Below the pieces are notes generated by a model. That model did no database searches and was not told the DNA's origin. It saw only the letters and a program-made list of their open reading frames with translations. A stretch of DNA of 25,983 nucleotides from Thermoplasmata archaeon (GTDB taxonomy: Archaea > Thermoplasmatota > Thermoplasmata > Lutacidiplasmatales > UBA184), in NCBI GenBank assembly GCA_021848165.1, contig JAJZMW010000142.1, positions 1 to 25,983 on the forward strand. Reading direction: 5' to 3'. Position numbers and translations under genes: made by a program. How positions within the stretch are numbered: position 1 is the first letter of the stretch; the number at the start of each line of letters is the position of its first letter. This document shows, piece by piece, positions 14,259-20,753 of the stretch.

Positions 14259-14981
14259 CTACGCCGACCCGCGTCCGCGCCGCTTGCGACGCTGCGAGCG
14301 GGAGAACCGTCCGACCTTCGCCCCGGGCCACGTCCCGCTCGAGACCGTGCTCGGACGGCCGACGTGCTGGTGCGCGCCGCCCCCGAACGGATGGTTGACG
14401 GGGTTCATCGCCACGCCGCGGACCTTGAACGGCGCGCGCGCCAGCGTGCGCGTCGCCCAGAACTTCTTACCGGCCTTGATGATCGGCCGCTCGAGGCGGC
14501 CCCCGCCGGCGACCGCCCCGACCTGGGCCCGGCAGGTGGCGAGGAGCGTCTTGAACGCCCCGCTCGGGAGCTGCACCGTGACCTCCTTGCCTTGGTGGGC
14601 CACGACGAGCGCGCTCGTGCCGGCCGCCCGGACGAGCCGGCCGCCGTCGAACGGCTTGACCTCGAGGTTCGAAACGAGGGTTCCGTCGGGGACCTCGGCG
14701 AGCGGGAGGATCGAGCCGCGGCCGACCGCTCCCCGCTGGAACGCGACGGGATCTCCGGTGGCGAGGCCCGCCATCGCGAGCGTCCGGTGCACCTTCCCAT
14801 CGGGGCCTTGGACCTCCGCGACCGGCGCCGTTCGCCCCGGGGCCATGACGATGCCGACGACCCGGCCCTCCCCCACGACCGACGGGCCCGGGTGGTAGAT
14901 CGGTCCGTGATGGCGGTGGCTCGGCGAGCGATACCGGCCGGTACCGGCCCCCCGACGCCGAGAGATGATGCGCTTTCCCAT
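14259..14981 (-). CDS. rpl2: Ribosomal protein uL2
   Basis: The 240-residue protein shows the archaeal uL2 start MGKRIISRRRGAGTGRY, the OB and SH3-like domains (MAPGRTAPVAEVQGPDG; DGTLVSNLEVKPFDGGRLVRAAGT) and the C-terminal NHPFGGGAHQHVGRP (about 196-210), whose His residues lie close to the peptidyl-transferase centre. One of the best conserved ribosomal proteins, needed for subunit joining. The start ATG shares one base with the uL23 stop (TGATG). Confidence 0.97.
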   Translation of the reverse strand: MGKRIISRRRGAGTGRYRSPSHRHHGPIYHPGPSVVGEGRVVGIVMAPGRTAPVAEVQGPDGKVHRTLAMAGLATGDPVAFQRGAVGRGSILPLAEVPDGTLVSNLEVKPFDGGRLVRAAGTSALVVAHQGKEVTVQLPSGAFKTLLATCRAQVGAVAGGGRLERPIIKAGKKFWATRTLARAPFKVRGVAMNPVNHPFGGGAHQHVGRPSTVSSGTWPGAKVGRFSRSQRRKRRGRGSA

Positions 14982-15244
14982 CAGAACACCCCGGCGCGCG
15001 AGCCGATGTCCTCGGCCGAGTACTCCTTGGTGAGTCGCACCGTAGCGACCTTCCCCACGCGGACGATCTTCGTGTTCACCTTGTCGACCTTGCAGCGGTA
15101 CAGCTCCTCGATCGCTCGCTTGACCTGCGCGCGGGTCGCGCGCCGGTCGACGACGAACTCGAGCTTGTTCTGCCGCTCCATCTCGTCCATCGACTTCTCG
15201 GTGACGTACGCGTGCAGGAGGATGCGGTGCCGGAGCTCGCTCAT
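14981..15244 (-). CDS. rpl23: Ribosomal protein uL23
   Basis: The 87-residue protein matches the compact archaeal uL23: HAYVTEKSMDEMERQNKLEFVVDRRATRAQVKRAIEELYRCKVDKVNTKIVRVGKVATVRLT, a ferredoxin-like fold that binds domain III of 23S rRNA and forms the docking site at the tunnel exit for SRP and chaperones. ATG at 15244 overlaps the uL4 stop (ATGA). Confidence 0.96.
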   Translation of the reverse strand: MSELRHRILLHAYVTEKSMDEMERQNKLEFVVDRRATRAQVKRAIEELYRCKVDKVNTKIVRVGKVATVRLTKEYSAEDIGSRAGVF

Positions 15245-16071
15245 GGGCTGGCCTCTCCCAAGCGAGCGCGCAGCGTTTCGAGGGCGGCGTGCGAGAAGAG
15301 GGTCATGCGCCCGGGGTCTCCGCCCGGCGCGAGGTCCTCCGTGGCGAGCCGGTGGACCGTGACGACGTCCACGCCCGGGAGGTTCCGGAACCCCTTCGCG
15401 CGTCCCGGGCCGCTCGTGACGACCAGCAGGCTGCGGGGGGTCCGGCGGACCCGGCCGCGCCGCTTCCCTCGACCGGCCCGAATGTGGGTCCGGTCGCTCG
15501 CGCGCTCGACGTCGCTCCAGAGCTCGAAGCGCTCCAGCAAGGCGCGGGCGTCGGCCGTCGTGCCGATCTCCTCGACCGGGGTTTCGACGACCAAGGGAAG
15601 ATGAGCGTCCTTCGGAACCTCATGGCCGCGCGACTGGACCAGGGGGGCGACCCGGGTCGCCGCGAGCGCGCTCGCGAACGCGAGCCGGCGTTCCTTGGTG
15701 TTGATCTTCTTCGCCCAGATCCGCTCGACTCGCGGGGGATGCGCTTGCCCACCGCCGACGGTGTTCGGAGCCTGGGCCCCCGTCATCGAATCCATCAGGC
15801 GCGGCGTGCGCGAGACCCCGCGACCCTTGCCGGACCACTCGACGGAGTGCCGCCGGCCCCCGGTCAGGCTGGTCCCGTACGGCTGCCGCCGGTGGCTGCG
15901 GGCGACGTCGACCGCCTTGCGGATCAGGTCGACGCGGACCGGTTCGCTGAACGCCAGAGGGAGGGCGACCGTCGCGTGGCTCTTCCCCTGCAGGTCGTAG
16001 AGGTGCGCGCGGTGGTGCGGGCTCGGGTGTTCGACCGGCCCGGTCGGGGCCGCTTGCGCTTCCTTCGCCAT
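15241..16071 (-). CDS. rpl4: Ribosomal protein uL4
   Basis: The 276-residue archaeal-type uL4 has the N-terminal VALPLAFSEPVRVDLIRKAVDVARSHRRQPYGT, the long tunnel-lining loop with SVEWSGKGRGVSRTPRLM and GGGQAHPPRVERIWAKKINTKERRLAFASALAAT, and a C-terminal domain ending in LVVTSGPGRAKGFRNLPGVDVVTVHRLATEDLAPGG. It follows uL3 by two bases and overlaps uL23 by four. An N-terminal ~25 residues rich in Ala, Pro and His precede the core. Confidence 0.96.
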   Translation of the reverse strand: MAKEAQAAPTGPVEHPSPHHRAHLYDLQGKSHATVALPLAFSEPVRVDLIRKAVDVARSHRRQPYGTSLTGGRRHSVEWSGKGRGVSRTPRLMDSMTGAQAPNTVGGGQAHPPRVERIWAKKINTKERRLAFASALAATRVAPLVQSRGHEVPKDAHLPLVVETPVEEIGTTADARALLERFELWSDVERASDRTHIRAGRGKRRGRVRRTPRSLLVVTSGPGRAKGFRNLPGVDVVTVHRLATEDLAPGGDPGRMTLFSHAALETLRARLGEASP

Positions 16072-16073
16072 CG

Positions 16074-17075
16074 CTAGGCCCCTTGCTTCGAACGGACGCT
16101 GAAGTAGCGCAGGTCGACCTTCTCGACCGAGGAGACGTGGCTGCGCAGCGGCGTGCGGAACCGCAGGAGGCGCTTTGCCGGGCCCGGGAGCGACCCGTGG
16201 AGAACGAGGCAGGAGCTGCGGACCTCGCCGTAGTGCGGGAATCCGCCGGCCGGAGTGATCGGGTCGACGCGAGGGTCCTTCACCACCTTGAGGACCCGCA
16301 TGTTGAACTGCGTGCGGCGATGGTACCCGGTTTGACCGGCCTGCGGGATCCGGTAGCTCACGAAGCTCGGGTTGTGCGGACCGAGCGTTCCGATCATCCG
16401 GCGATGCTTCGAGTTCTTCCGGGGCTGGAGCTTGACGCCCCAGCGCTGGATGTGTCCCTGGAACCCGAACCCCTTCGTGACGCCGAGCACGTCCAGGAAC
16501 TCCCCTTCCTTGGCGAGGTCCTCCGCGCGCAGCTCCTGGCCGAGGAGCTTCACGGCGTGTGCGCGGCGCTCGTCGAACTTCTCTCCGCCGACCCGGACCT
16601 CGAAGAGCGTGGGGGTCTTGGACGGGCTGCCCGTGACGAGCGACGGTTGCGTGTGAACGATCAGACGGACCTCGCTCCCTTCGAGCGCCGCGAACTTCGC
16701 GATCGCCTCGGGGGAGCTCGCCGGATGCTTCGGGATGCGTCGCGCGAGGTCTTCCGAAGGGGAGTCGCCCCAGACCTCCCCCGCGACGCGCATCCCGTAC
16801 GGAGCTCGCGCGTAAATGCGAGCGCCGACGACGCGGAGCGGGGGAACCTCGACCACGGTCACCGGTACCGCCACCTCCTGGTTCGCGGTCGTCGAGCGTT
16901 TGCGGTAGTCGACGATGAACGCGTGGCTCATGCCCACCTTGAATCCGGCGAACCCTTCCACGCTCGGGGCCTTCGCCCCCGGTCCGTAGGAGCGAACACG
17001 GGGGAGGACCCGCGACGCGCGCGAGCGGGGAGAAAAGGCGAGGGAACCTCGCCGGGGTCGATGCCGTCGTGCCAT
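16074..17075 (-). CDS. rpl3: Ribosomal protein uL3
   Basis: The 333-residue product starts MARRHRPRRGSLAFSPR, the archaeal uL3 N-terminus, and continues with GFAGFKVGMSHAFIVDY, the FLDVLGVTKGFGFQGHIQRWGVKLQPRKNSKHRRMIGTLGPHNP loop that reaches toward the peptidyl-transferase centre, and the C-terminal HGSLPGPAKRLLRFR. Length is normal. The ATG at 17075 was chosen over an upstream reading to 17249 because of the conserved start and because a TATA box lies about 50 bases upstream. It is the first gene of the ribosomal convoy; a GGAGG lies 20 bases before the ATG, wider than usual. Confidence 0.96.
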   Translation of the reverse strand: MARRHRPRRGSLAFSPRSRASRVLPRVRSYGPGAKAPSVEGFAGFKVGMSHAFIVDYRKRSTTANQEVAVPVTVVEVPPLRVVGARIYARAPYGMRVAGEVWGDSPSEDLARRIPKHPASSPEAIAKFAALEGSEVRLIVHTQPSLVTGSPSKTPTLFEVRVGGEKFDERRAHAVKLLGQELRAEDLAKEGEFLDVLGVTKGFGFQGHIQRWGVKLQPRKNSKHRRMIGTLGPHNPSFVSYRIPQAGQTGYHRRTQFNMRVLKVVKDPRVDPITPAGGFPHYGEVRSSCLVLHGSLPGPAKRLLRFRTPLRSHVSSVEKVDLRYFSVRSKQGA

Positions 17076-17124
17076 AGGTCGATAGGGGGTCCTGCCTCCG
17101 GTGGGGGCCGGGGAAAAGTGTGCC

Positions 17125-17133
17125 CTATATAAT
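17125..17133 (-). promoter_or_regulatory. TATA box between uL3 and threonine dehydratase, possibly bidirectional
   Basis: The 209-base divergent gap (17076-17284) contains one AT-rich motif, CTATATAAT on the plus strand and ATTATATAG on the minus strand. For uL3 the expected start of transcription is near 17103, leaving a ~28-base leader with a GGAGG. For the plus-strand gene, initiation would be near 17153, giving a ~130-base leader; the purine-rich GGGGAAAAG just upstream on the plus strand could be a BRE for that direction. The core is nearly symmetrical, so either or both directions are possible. Nothing else recognisable lies in the gap. Confidence 0.55.
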
Positions 17134-17284
17134 GCCTCGTGGAAGAAACGCCGACGCCGAGAGAGAACGCGACGTTTCTCGCCGACCGATCGCCCGAGCA
17201 CTTCTCGCTCGGACGCCGGACCCGGGCCTTTGGCGCACGGAACGCTCATGGGGCCGCGCGCGCGTGGCCGGCGAACGGTGGCCG

Positions 17285-18520
17285 ATGCGCGAGGACTCCC
17301 CGTGGGACGCGATCGACGTCGACGGCGCTCGAAGCCGCATCGCTTCGGAAGTGATCCGAACCCCGTTGCTGCGGGCCCCTTCGTGGCCCGAGCTGGGCGA
17401 TGCTCCCCTCTACCTCAAGCTAGAGAACCTCCAGCGGACCGGGGCGTTCAAGTTGCGGGGGGCCCTCAACAAGATCGCCCTCCTGGACACGGAGACGCGC
17501 CGCCGAGGGGTGGTGGCGGCGTCGGCCGGGAACCATGCGCAGGGCGTTGCGTGGGCCGCGCGGCATTTCGGCATTCCGGCGACGATCGTGATGGGGACCC
17601 ACGCCTCGCCGCTCAAGGTCAGCGCGACCCGGGCGCTCGGGGCGGAGGTGATCCTCTCGGGCGCGGACTACGATGACGCCTACGAGCACGCCGTGTCGCT
17701 CGCGACGAAGGAGAACCGTACGTTCGTGCACCCGTACGACGATCCCGCGGTCGTCGCCGGGCAGGGGACGATCGGCCTCGAGATCCTCGACGAGCTTCCG
17801 GACGTGCGGCGGATCGTCGCCGGCGTCGGCGGCGGGGGGCTCCTTGCCGGGATCGCGAGCGCCGTCCGACAGCGCGGCTCGACGGCCGAGATCGTGGGCA
17901 TCCAACCGGCCGGCGCGTCGACCCTGCTCCCGTCGCTCACCCAAGGACGCGTCGTCATCGGCCCACGGCCGGTGACGTTCGCCGACGGGCTCGCCACGCG
18001 CCACATCGGCGACCTCCCCTTCCGGATCCTCGCGGCGGCCGGCGCGATCGCGCGCACCGTGGACGAACGAACGATCGCCCGAGCGGCGTTCCTCCTGCTC
18101 GAACAGGCGAAGGTCCTGGCGGAAGGCGCCGGGGCCGCCAGCTTCGCCGGCCTCCTCGAGCATCCCGAACTCGCGCGGGACGGGCCGACCGTGCTCGTGG
18201 TGAGCGGAGGCAATCTCGATCCGTTCGTGCTCGATCGCATCCTGTTCATCGGCCTCGCGAGCGAGGGCCGCCTCTTGCGGCTCGCTTCGTCGCTCCACGA
18301 CGTCCCGGGCCAGCTCGCGGACTTCCTCCTCGTCGCCTCGGAGGCGCAGGCGAACGTGCGGCAGATCCGCCACGGCCGCGAGTCGCCGGACCGACCCCCC
18401 GGGGAGGTGAGCGTCGAGCTGGACCTCGAGGTGCGCGACGCCGCCCACGGATCCGAGGTCCTGCGGCAGTACCGCGCGAAAGGATGGCCCGCGATCGAGG
18501 TACCGCACGACCGCGCCTAG
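17285..18520 (+). CDS. ilvA: Threonine dehydratase (threonine ammonia-lyase) with C-terminal ACT domain
   Basis: This PLP enzyme deaminates threonine (and often serine) to 2-oxobutyrate and ammonia, feeding isoleucine synthesis. In the 411-residue product the PLP lysine is Lys56 in TGAFKLRGA, the substrate loop SAGNHAQG is at 80-87, and the phosphate-binding glycine loop GVGGGGLLAG at 180-189; a Ser/Gly segment (VVSGGNLD) follows near 305-312. Residues ~322-405 fit a single ACT regulatory domain (LASSLHDVPGQLADFL). It resembles the short IlvA/TdcB type. ATG at 17285 starts just before the family N-terminus; GTG at 17264 and longer readings to 17120 are possible but the latter overlaps the TATA box. 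It is monocistronic and divergent from uL3. Confidence 0.9.
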   Translation: MREDSPWDAIDVDGARSRIASEVIRTPLLRAPSWPELGDAPLYLKLENLQRTGAFKLRGALNKIALLDTETRRRGVVAASAGNHAQGVAWAARHFGIPATIVMGTHASPLKVSATRALGAEVILSGADYDDAYEHAVSLATKENRTFVHPYDDPAVVAGQGTIGLEILDELPDVRRIVAGVGGGGLLAGIASAVRQRGSTAEIVGIQPAGASTLLPSLTQGRVVIGPRPVTFADGLATRHIGDLPFRILAAAGAIARTVDERTIARAAFLLLEQAKVLAEGAGAASFAGLLEHPELARDGPTVLVVSGGNLDPFVLDRILFIGLASEGRLLRLASSLHDVPGQLADFLLVASEAQANVRQIRHGRESPDRPPGEVSVELDLEVRDAAHGSEVLRQYRAKGWPAIEVPHDRA

Positions 18521-18547
18521 ACGGTTACTCGATCCCTATCGCCACCG

Positions 18548-18554
18548 TATATAC
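18548..18554 (+). promoter_or_regulatory. TATA box for the DUF2203 gene
   Basis: The 71-base gap between the threonine dehydratase stop and the next ATG contains CCGTATATACGG; the TATATAC core is embedded in a short palindrome. Transcription would start near 18575, giving a leader of about 15-20 bases before the ATG at 18592. Purine-rich GGAGG and a G-run lie between them. The arrangement supports an independent promoter for the DUF2203 gene. Confidence 0.6.
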
Positions 18555-18591
18555 GGGGTCCGCGCTCTTGGAGGATCGGGGGGGGAACGCG

Positions 18592-19050
18592 ATGGCGAAG
18601 CGAGAGTCCGCGGACGAGATCGGCCAGGCCAAGACCGTGCGCCTTTGGACGGTCCCGCAAGCGAACGAGCGGATCGCGCAGCTCGCCGAGCTCCTGCCCG
18701 AGATGCGGACCTGGGTGGAACGGCTGCGCGTGGTCCACACGGAAGAGCGGCGGCTCCGGGGCCTCTGGGGCGCCGAGATCGATGCCCGCGACATCCCCGA
18801 CCGCAAGCACAAGGACCGGCTCGATCAGGAGTGGGCGGCGCTCACGCGGCGGCTCGAGGAGACCCTGGAGGGGCTCAAGCGCGACGGCATCGAGGTCAAG
18901 GATCTCGAAGGGGGCCTCGTCGACTTCTATGCGCGACGGGGCGGCGCGGTCGTCTACCTCTGCTGGAAGAGCGGGGAGGACCGGGTCGCGTTCTACCATC
19001 CGCTCGACGAGGGGTTCCGGGGCCGGCGCCCCCTCTCGGACCGCGAGTGA
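18592..19050 (+). CDS. DUF2203 family protein
   Basis: The 152-residue soluble protein matches the DUF2203 pattern: RLWTVPQANERIAQLAELLPEMRTWVERL at the N-terminus (the conserved 'T-x-x-x-A-N' opening), a long charged helical region with probable coiled coil at 30-100, and the family C-terminus GIEVKDLEGGLVDFYARRGGAVVYLCWKSGEDRVAFYHPLDEGFRGRRPL. The biochemical role of the family is not established. The ATG at 18592 fits the TATA box 38-44 bases upstream; a reading from 18484 would overlap the preceding gene. It ends 15 bases from a convergent gene. Confidence 0.85.
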   Translation: MAKRESADEIGQAKTVRLWTVPQANERIAQLAELLPEMRTWVERLRVVHTEERRLRGLWGAEIDARDIPDRKHKDRLDQEWAALTRRLEETLEGLKRDGIEVKDLEGGLVDFYARRGGAVVYLCWKSGEDRVAFYHPLDEGFRGRRPLSDRE

Positions 19051-19065
19051 CCCGATCCCGATCCG

Positions 19066-19980
19066 CTACGGCGCCGCCCGGTCCGCGCGGTCGCCGATCT
19101 GGAGGAGCTCGATCCAGCTGAGGACGGCCGCGAACGCGGCGAGGGCGCCGATCGCGAGGCTCACGAAGAGCAGCATCGGGAACGCCCCCCAGACCCCGGT
19201 GCCGAAGAGGGTCGCGAGCGGGCCGAGGCCCGCGAGGGACCCGATCAGCGCCAGGGCCGGGCGGTCCTGGCGGCGGACGATGGCCGCCGCGATCCCCGCG
19301 ACGAGCGCGCAGACGGCGAAGGCGACCGCCGCGGCGCCGACCACCGCCAGCATCGTCTCGAGGTTCGGGAAGGCCGCGAGCGCGGTGGTGCTCGACCCCG
19401 ACCCCGGGACGAGCGTGATCTGGATCCCCTGGTTCCCGGTCGAATACCCCGGCGACACGTAGCCAAGAACGATCGCGGTCTGGTAGCCGCTCATGGAGAC
19501 GCTCAGGTTGAATCCCCCGGTCGGGACGCCGGGGAACGAGAAGCTCCCGTTCGATGCGGTCGTCCCAAGGACGGTTCCCGCCTCGTCGACGAGCACGAGG
19601 TTCGCTCCCGCCAGCGGCGCCCCACGGGACGACGCCACGGTGCCGCTCAATTGAAAGCTGGCGTTCTGCGAGCTCGCGCTCGCGTCGCCGACCGTCAGCG
19701 CCACGAGCCCGGCGGTGCCGAGGGCGATCGCGAGCAGCACCGGGATCAAGAGCCGCCGCCAGCGGACCTCGGGGGCGCGGAGCCGGGGCTGCGGAGGATA
19801 TAGCCCGGGGTAGACTTCCCACGTGTAGCGCGGCGGCGCGACGAGCGCCGGGGCGATCGCGATCGAATGACCGCACGACGGGCACGCTCGGTAGGTCAAC
19901 CACGGCGACGGGGGCCCCCGCGCGCCGGCGTCCGCTCCGCAGCGGGGGCACCGAAGCGCCGTCGGAGGGGGGTCCGCCAT
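19066..19980 (-). CDS. Zinc-ribbon membrane protein with carboxypeptidase-regulatory-like domain
   Basis: I do not recognise a named family for the whole 304-residue protein. Residues 11-36 carry two CxxC pairs (Cys 11/14 and 33/36), a zinc ribbon expected to face the cytosol. A first membrane helix is at 77-98. Residues ~106-192 resemble a carboxypeptidase regulatory-like/SdrD-type beta-sandwich (FQLSGTVASSRGAPLAGANLVL, then SNGSFSFPGVPTGGFNLSVS), which would lie outside the cell. Three hydrophobic segments follow at about 207-236, 243-263 and 266-292. Proteins of the type 'zinc ribbon + TM + Ig-like' are common in Thermoplasmata-like genomes but poorly studied. It converges on the DUF2203 gene and diverges from the DUF99 gene; a weak TATA lies 30 bases before the ATG. 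Confidence 0.8.
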   Translation of the reverse strand: MADPPPTALRCPRCGADAGARGPPSPWLTYRACPSCGHSIAIAPALVAPPRYTWEVYPGLYPPQPRLRAPEVRWRRLLIPVLLAIALGTAGLVALTVGDASASSQNASFQLSGTVASSRGAPLAGANLVLVDEAGTVLGTTASNGSFSFPGVPTGGFNLSVSMSGYQTAIVLGYVSPGYSTGNQGIQITLVPGSGSSTTALAAFPNLETMLAVVGAAAVAFAVCALVAGIAAAIVRRQDRPALALIGSLAGLGPLATLFGTGVWGAFPMLLFVSLAIGALAAFAAVLSWIELLQIGDRADRAAP

Positions 19981-20640
19981 GCGCGACGACCGACGCGGGA
20001 CCGCTTCATATCCTTACGGCGGGCGCTCGCCAAGCCGCACGTCCGCCTGGTCGCGGTCGACGACGGACGGTTTTCCCGGACCGATCGGCGCGCCCCGATC
20101 GCGGCGGTCGTTCTCTCCCTCCCCGCGTCGATCGAGGCGATCCGGGTCGGCTCCGTCACGGTCGACGGACGCGATGCGACGGATCGGATCGTCGAGCTGA
20201 TCCGGTCGACCGGCCATCGGGAGGACCTGCGGGCCGTGCTGCTCGATGGGGTCGTCGTCGGCGGGTTCAACGTCGTCGACCTCGACCGGCTCCACCGGGC
20301 GATCGGCTGGCCCGTGATCGCCGTGACCCGGGGGGATCCGGATCGGACGCGGATCCGGCGCGCCCTCCGCCGCTGGTTCCCCCGGGACGCGGCCCGACGG
20401 GAGCGATTGCTCTTTCGGCACCGGCTCTTCCGGGTCCCGACGACCGCGCGCCCGATCCGGGCGAGCAGCGTGGGGGCACCGTCGCGGGATGCCGCCGCCC
20501 TCCTCGCGCGCGCGACGGTGCGCGGACTCTGGCCCGAGCCGCTCCGGCTGGCCCACCTGGTCGCGTCGGCCCGGGCGCTCTCGCCGCGCCCGAGAGAACC
20601 GTTAAGCCCGAGGAACCGCGTGCGGGAGCCGGGCCTGTAG
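19867..20640 (+). CDS. DUF99 (UPF0215, COG1628) protein; true start uncertain
   Basis: Conserved sequence begins near 20020 with KPHVRLVAVDDGRF, continues with PIAAVVLSLPASIEAIRVGSVTVDGRDATDRIVELI, AVLLDGVVVGGFNVVDLDRLHRAIGWPVIAVTR, and ends near 20600. This is the archaeal DUF99 family, which has an endonuclease V-like fold and unproven function. The only ATG/GTG/TTG in frame upstream is ATG 19867, which lies inside the divergent zinc-ribbon gene and would add about 50 Arg-rich residues with no family resemblance. The real start is probably between 19985 and 20040 and may be a non-standard codon, or an indel hides it (an ATG at 19979 is in another frame). The TAG stop at 20638-20640 lies inside the tRNA gene. 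Confidence 0.75.
   Translation: MTARRARSVGQPRRRGPPRAGVRSAAGAPKRRRRGVRHARRPTRDRFISLRRALAKPHVRLVAVDDGRFSRTDRRAPIAAVVLSLPASIEAIRVGSVTVDGRDATDRIVELIRSTGHREDLRAVLLDGVVVGGFNVVDLDRLHRAIGWPVIAVTRGDPDRTRIRRALRRWFPRDAARRERLLFRHRLFRVPTTARPIRASSVGAPSRDAAALLARATVRGLWPEPLRLAHLVASARALSPRPREPLSPRNRVREPGL
20006..20016 (-). promoter_or_regulatory. Weak TATA-like element in the divergent zinc-ribbon/DUF99 gap
   Basis: Minus-strand bases read AAGGATATGAA, centred about 30 bases before the ATG of the zinc-ribbon membrane protein at 19980, which fits a leaderless or near-leaderless transcript. It is the only AT-rich patch in this region. It could also serve the plus-strand DUF99 gene, with initiation near 20036. 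The match to the TATA consensus is weak. Confidence 0.35.
20599..20606 (+). promoter_or_regulatory. Possible weak promoter element for tRNA-Arg
   Basis: CCGTTAAG is the only AT-containing patch in a very GC-rich stretch and lies about 26-29 bases before the first base of the mature tRNA, the spacing expected for an archaeal TATA box. It lies within the end of the DUF99 coding sequence. The match is poor and the call is tentative. Confidence 0.25.
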
Positions 20641-20737
20641 CTTAGCCCGGACCAAGCACTGGCCTTCTAAGCCAGCACACTCGGGTTCAAAGGCCTCCGG
20701 GGGAACGCCCCCGGGGCGGAGAATCCCGACAGGCCCA
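20631..20737 (+). tRNA. tRNA-Arg (anticodon UCU) with an insertion in the T-loop
   Basis: Acceptor stem GGGCCTG (20631-20637) pairs perfectly with CAGGCCC (20730-20736); the discriminator is A. D-arm GCTT/AAGC closes a loop at 20644-20653. Anticodon stem CTGGC (20659-20663) pairs with GCCAG (20671-20675) around CTTCTAA, giving anticodon TCT at 20666-20668, which reads AGA (and AGG by wobble). The variable loop has five bases. T-stem TCGGG (20681-20685) pairs with CCCGA (20725-20729), but between them are 39 bases instead of seven. Removing 32 bases restores a normal T-loop (TTCGAAT or TTCAAAT) and a 75-base tRNA. CCA is not encoded. Its first ten bases overlap the end of the DUF99 gene. Confidence 0.88.
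20689..20720 (+). other. Probable 32-base noncanonical tRNA intron in the T-loop
   Basis: The insertion contains a strong GC hairpin: CCGGGGG (20697-20703), loop AACG, CCCCCGG (20708-20714). Because of repeated A residues the cut sites are ambiguous: removal of 20689-20720 gives the consensus loop TTCGAAT, while shifting by one to three bases gives TTCAAAT. Noncanonical T-loop introns are known in some archaeal tRNAs, removed by the splicing endonuclease at a bulge-helix-bulge. I could not fold a textbook 4-bp/3-base-bulge motif by eye, so the splicing claim is inferred from the intact tRNA around it. Confidence 0.65.
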
Positions 20738-20753
20738 TCCCCCGCCCGCCGGT

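Noticed and set aside
17120..17284. A 55-residue N-terminal extension of threonine dehydratase starting at 17120.
   Set aside because: It would begin upstream of and run across the TATA box, is Arg-rich and lacks resemblance to the family; ATG 17285 lies just before the conserved N-terminus.
20689..20723. GC hairpin after tRNA-Arg as a transcription terminator.
   Set aside because: It lies between the two perfectly pairing T-stem strands, upstream of the 3' acceptor strand, so it interrupts the tRNA rather than following it; archaeal terminators are T-runs, and none is present.
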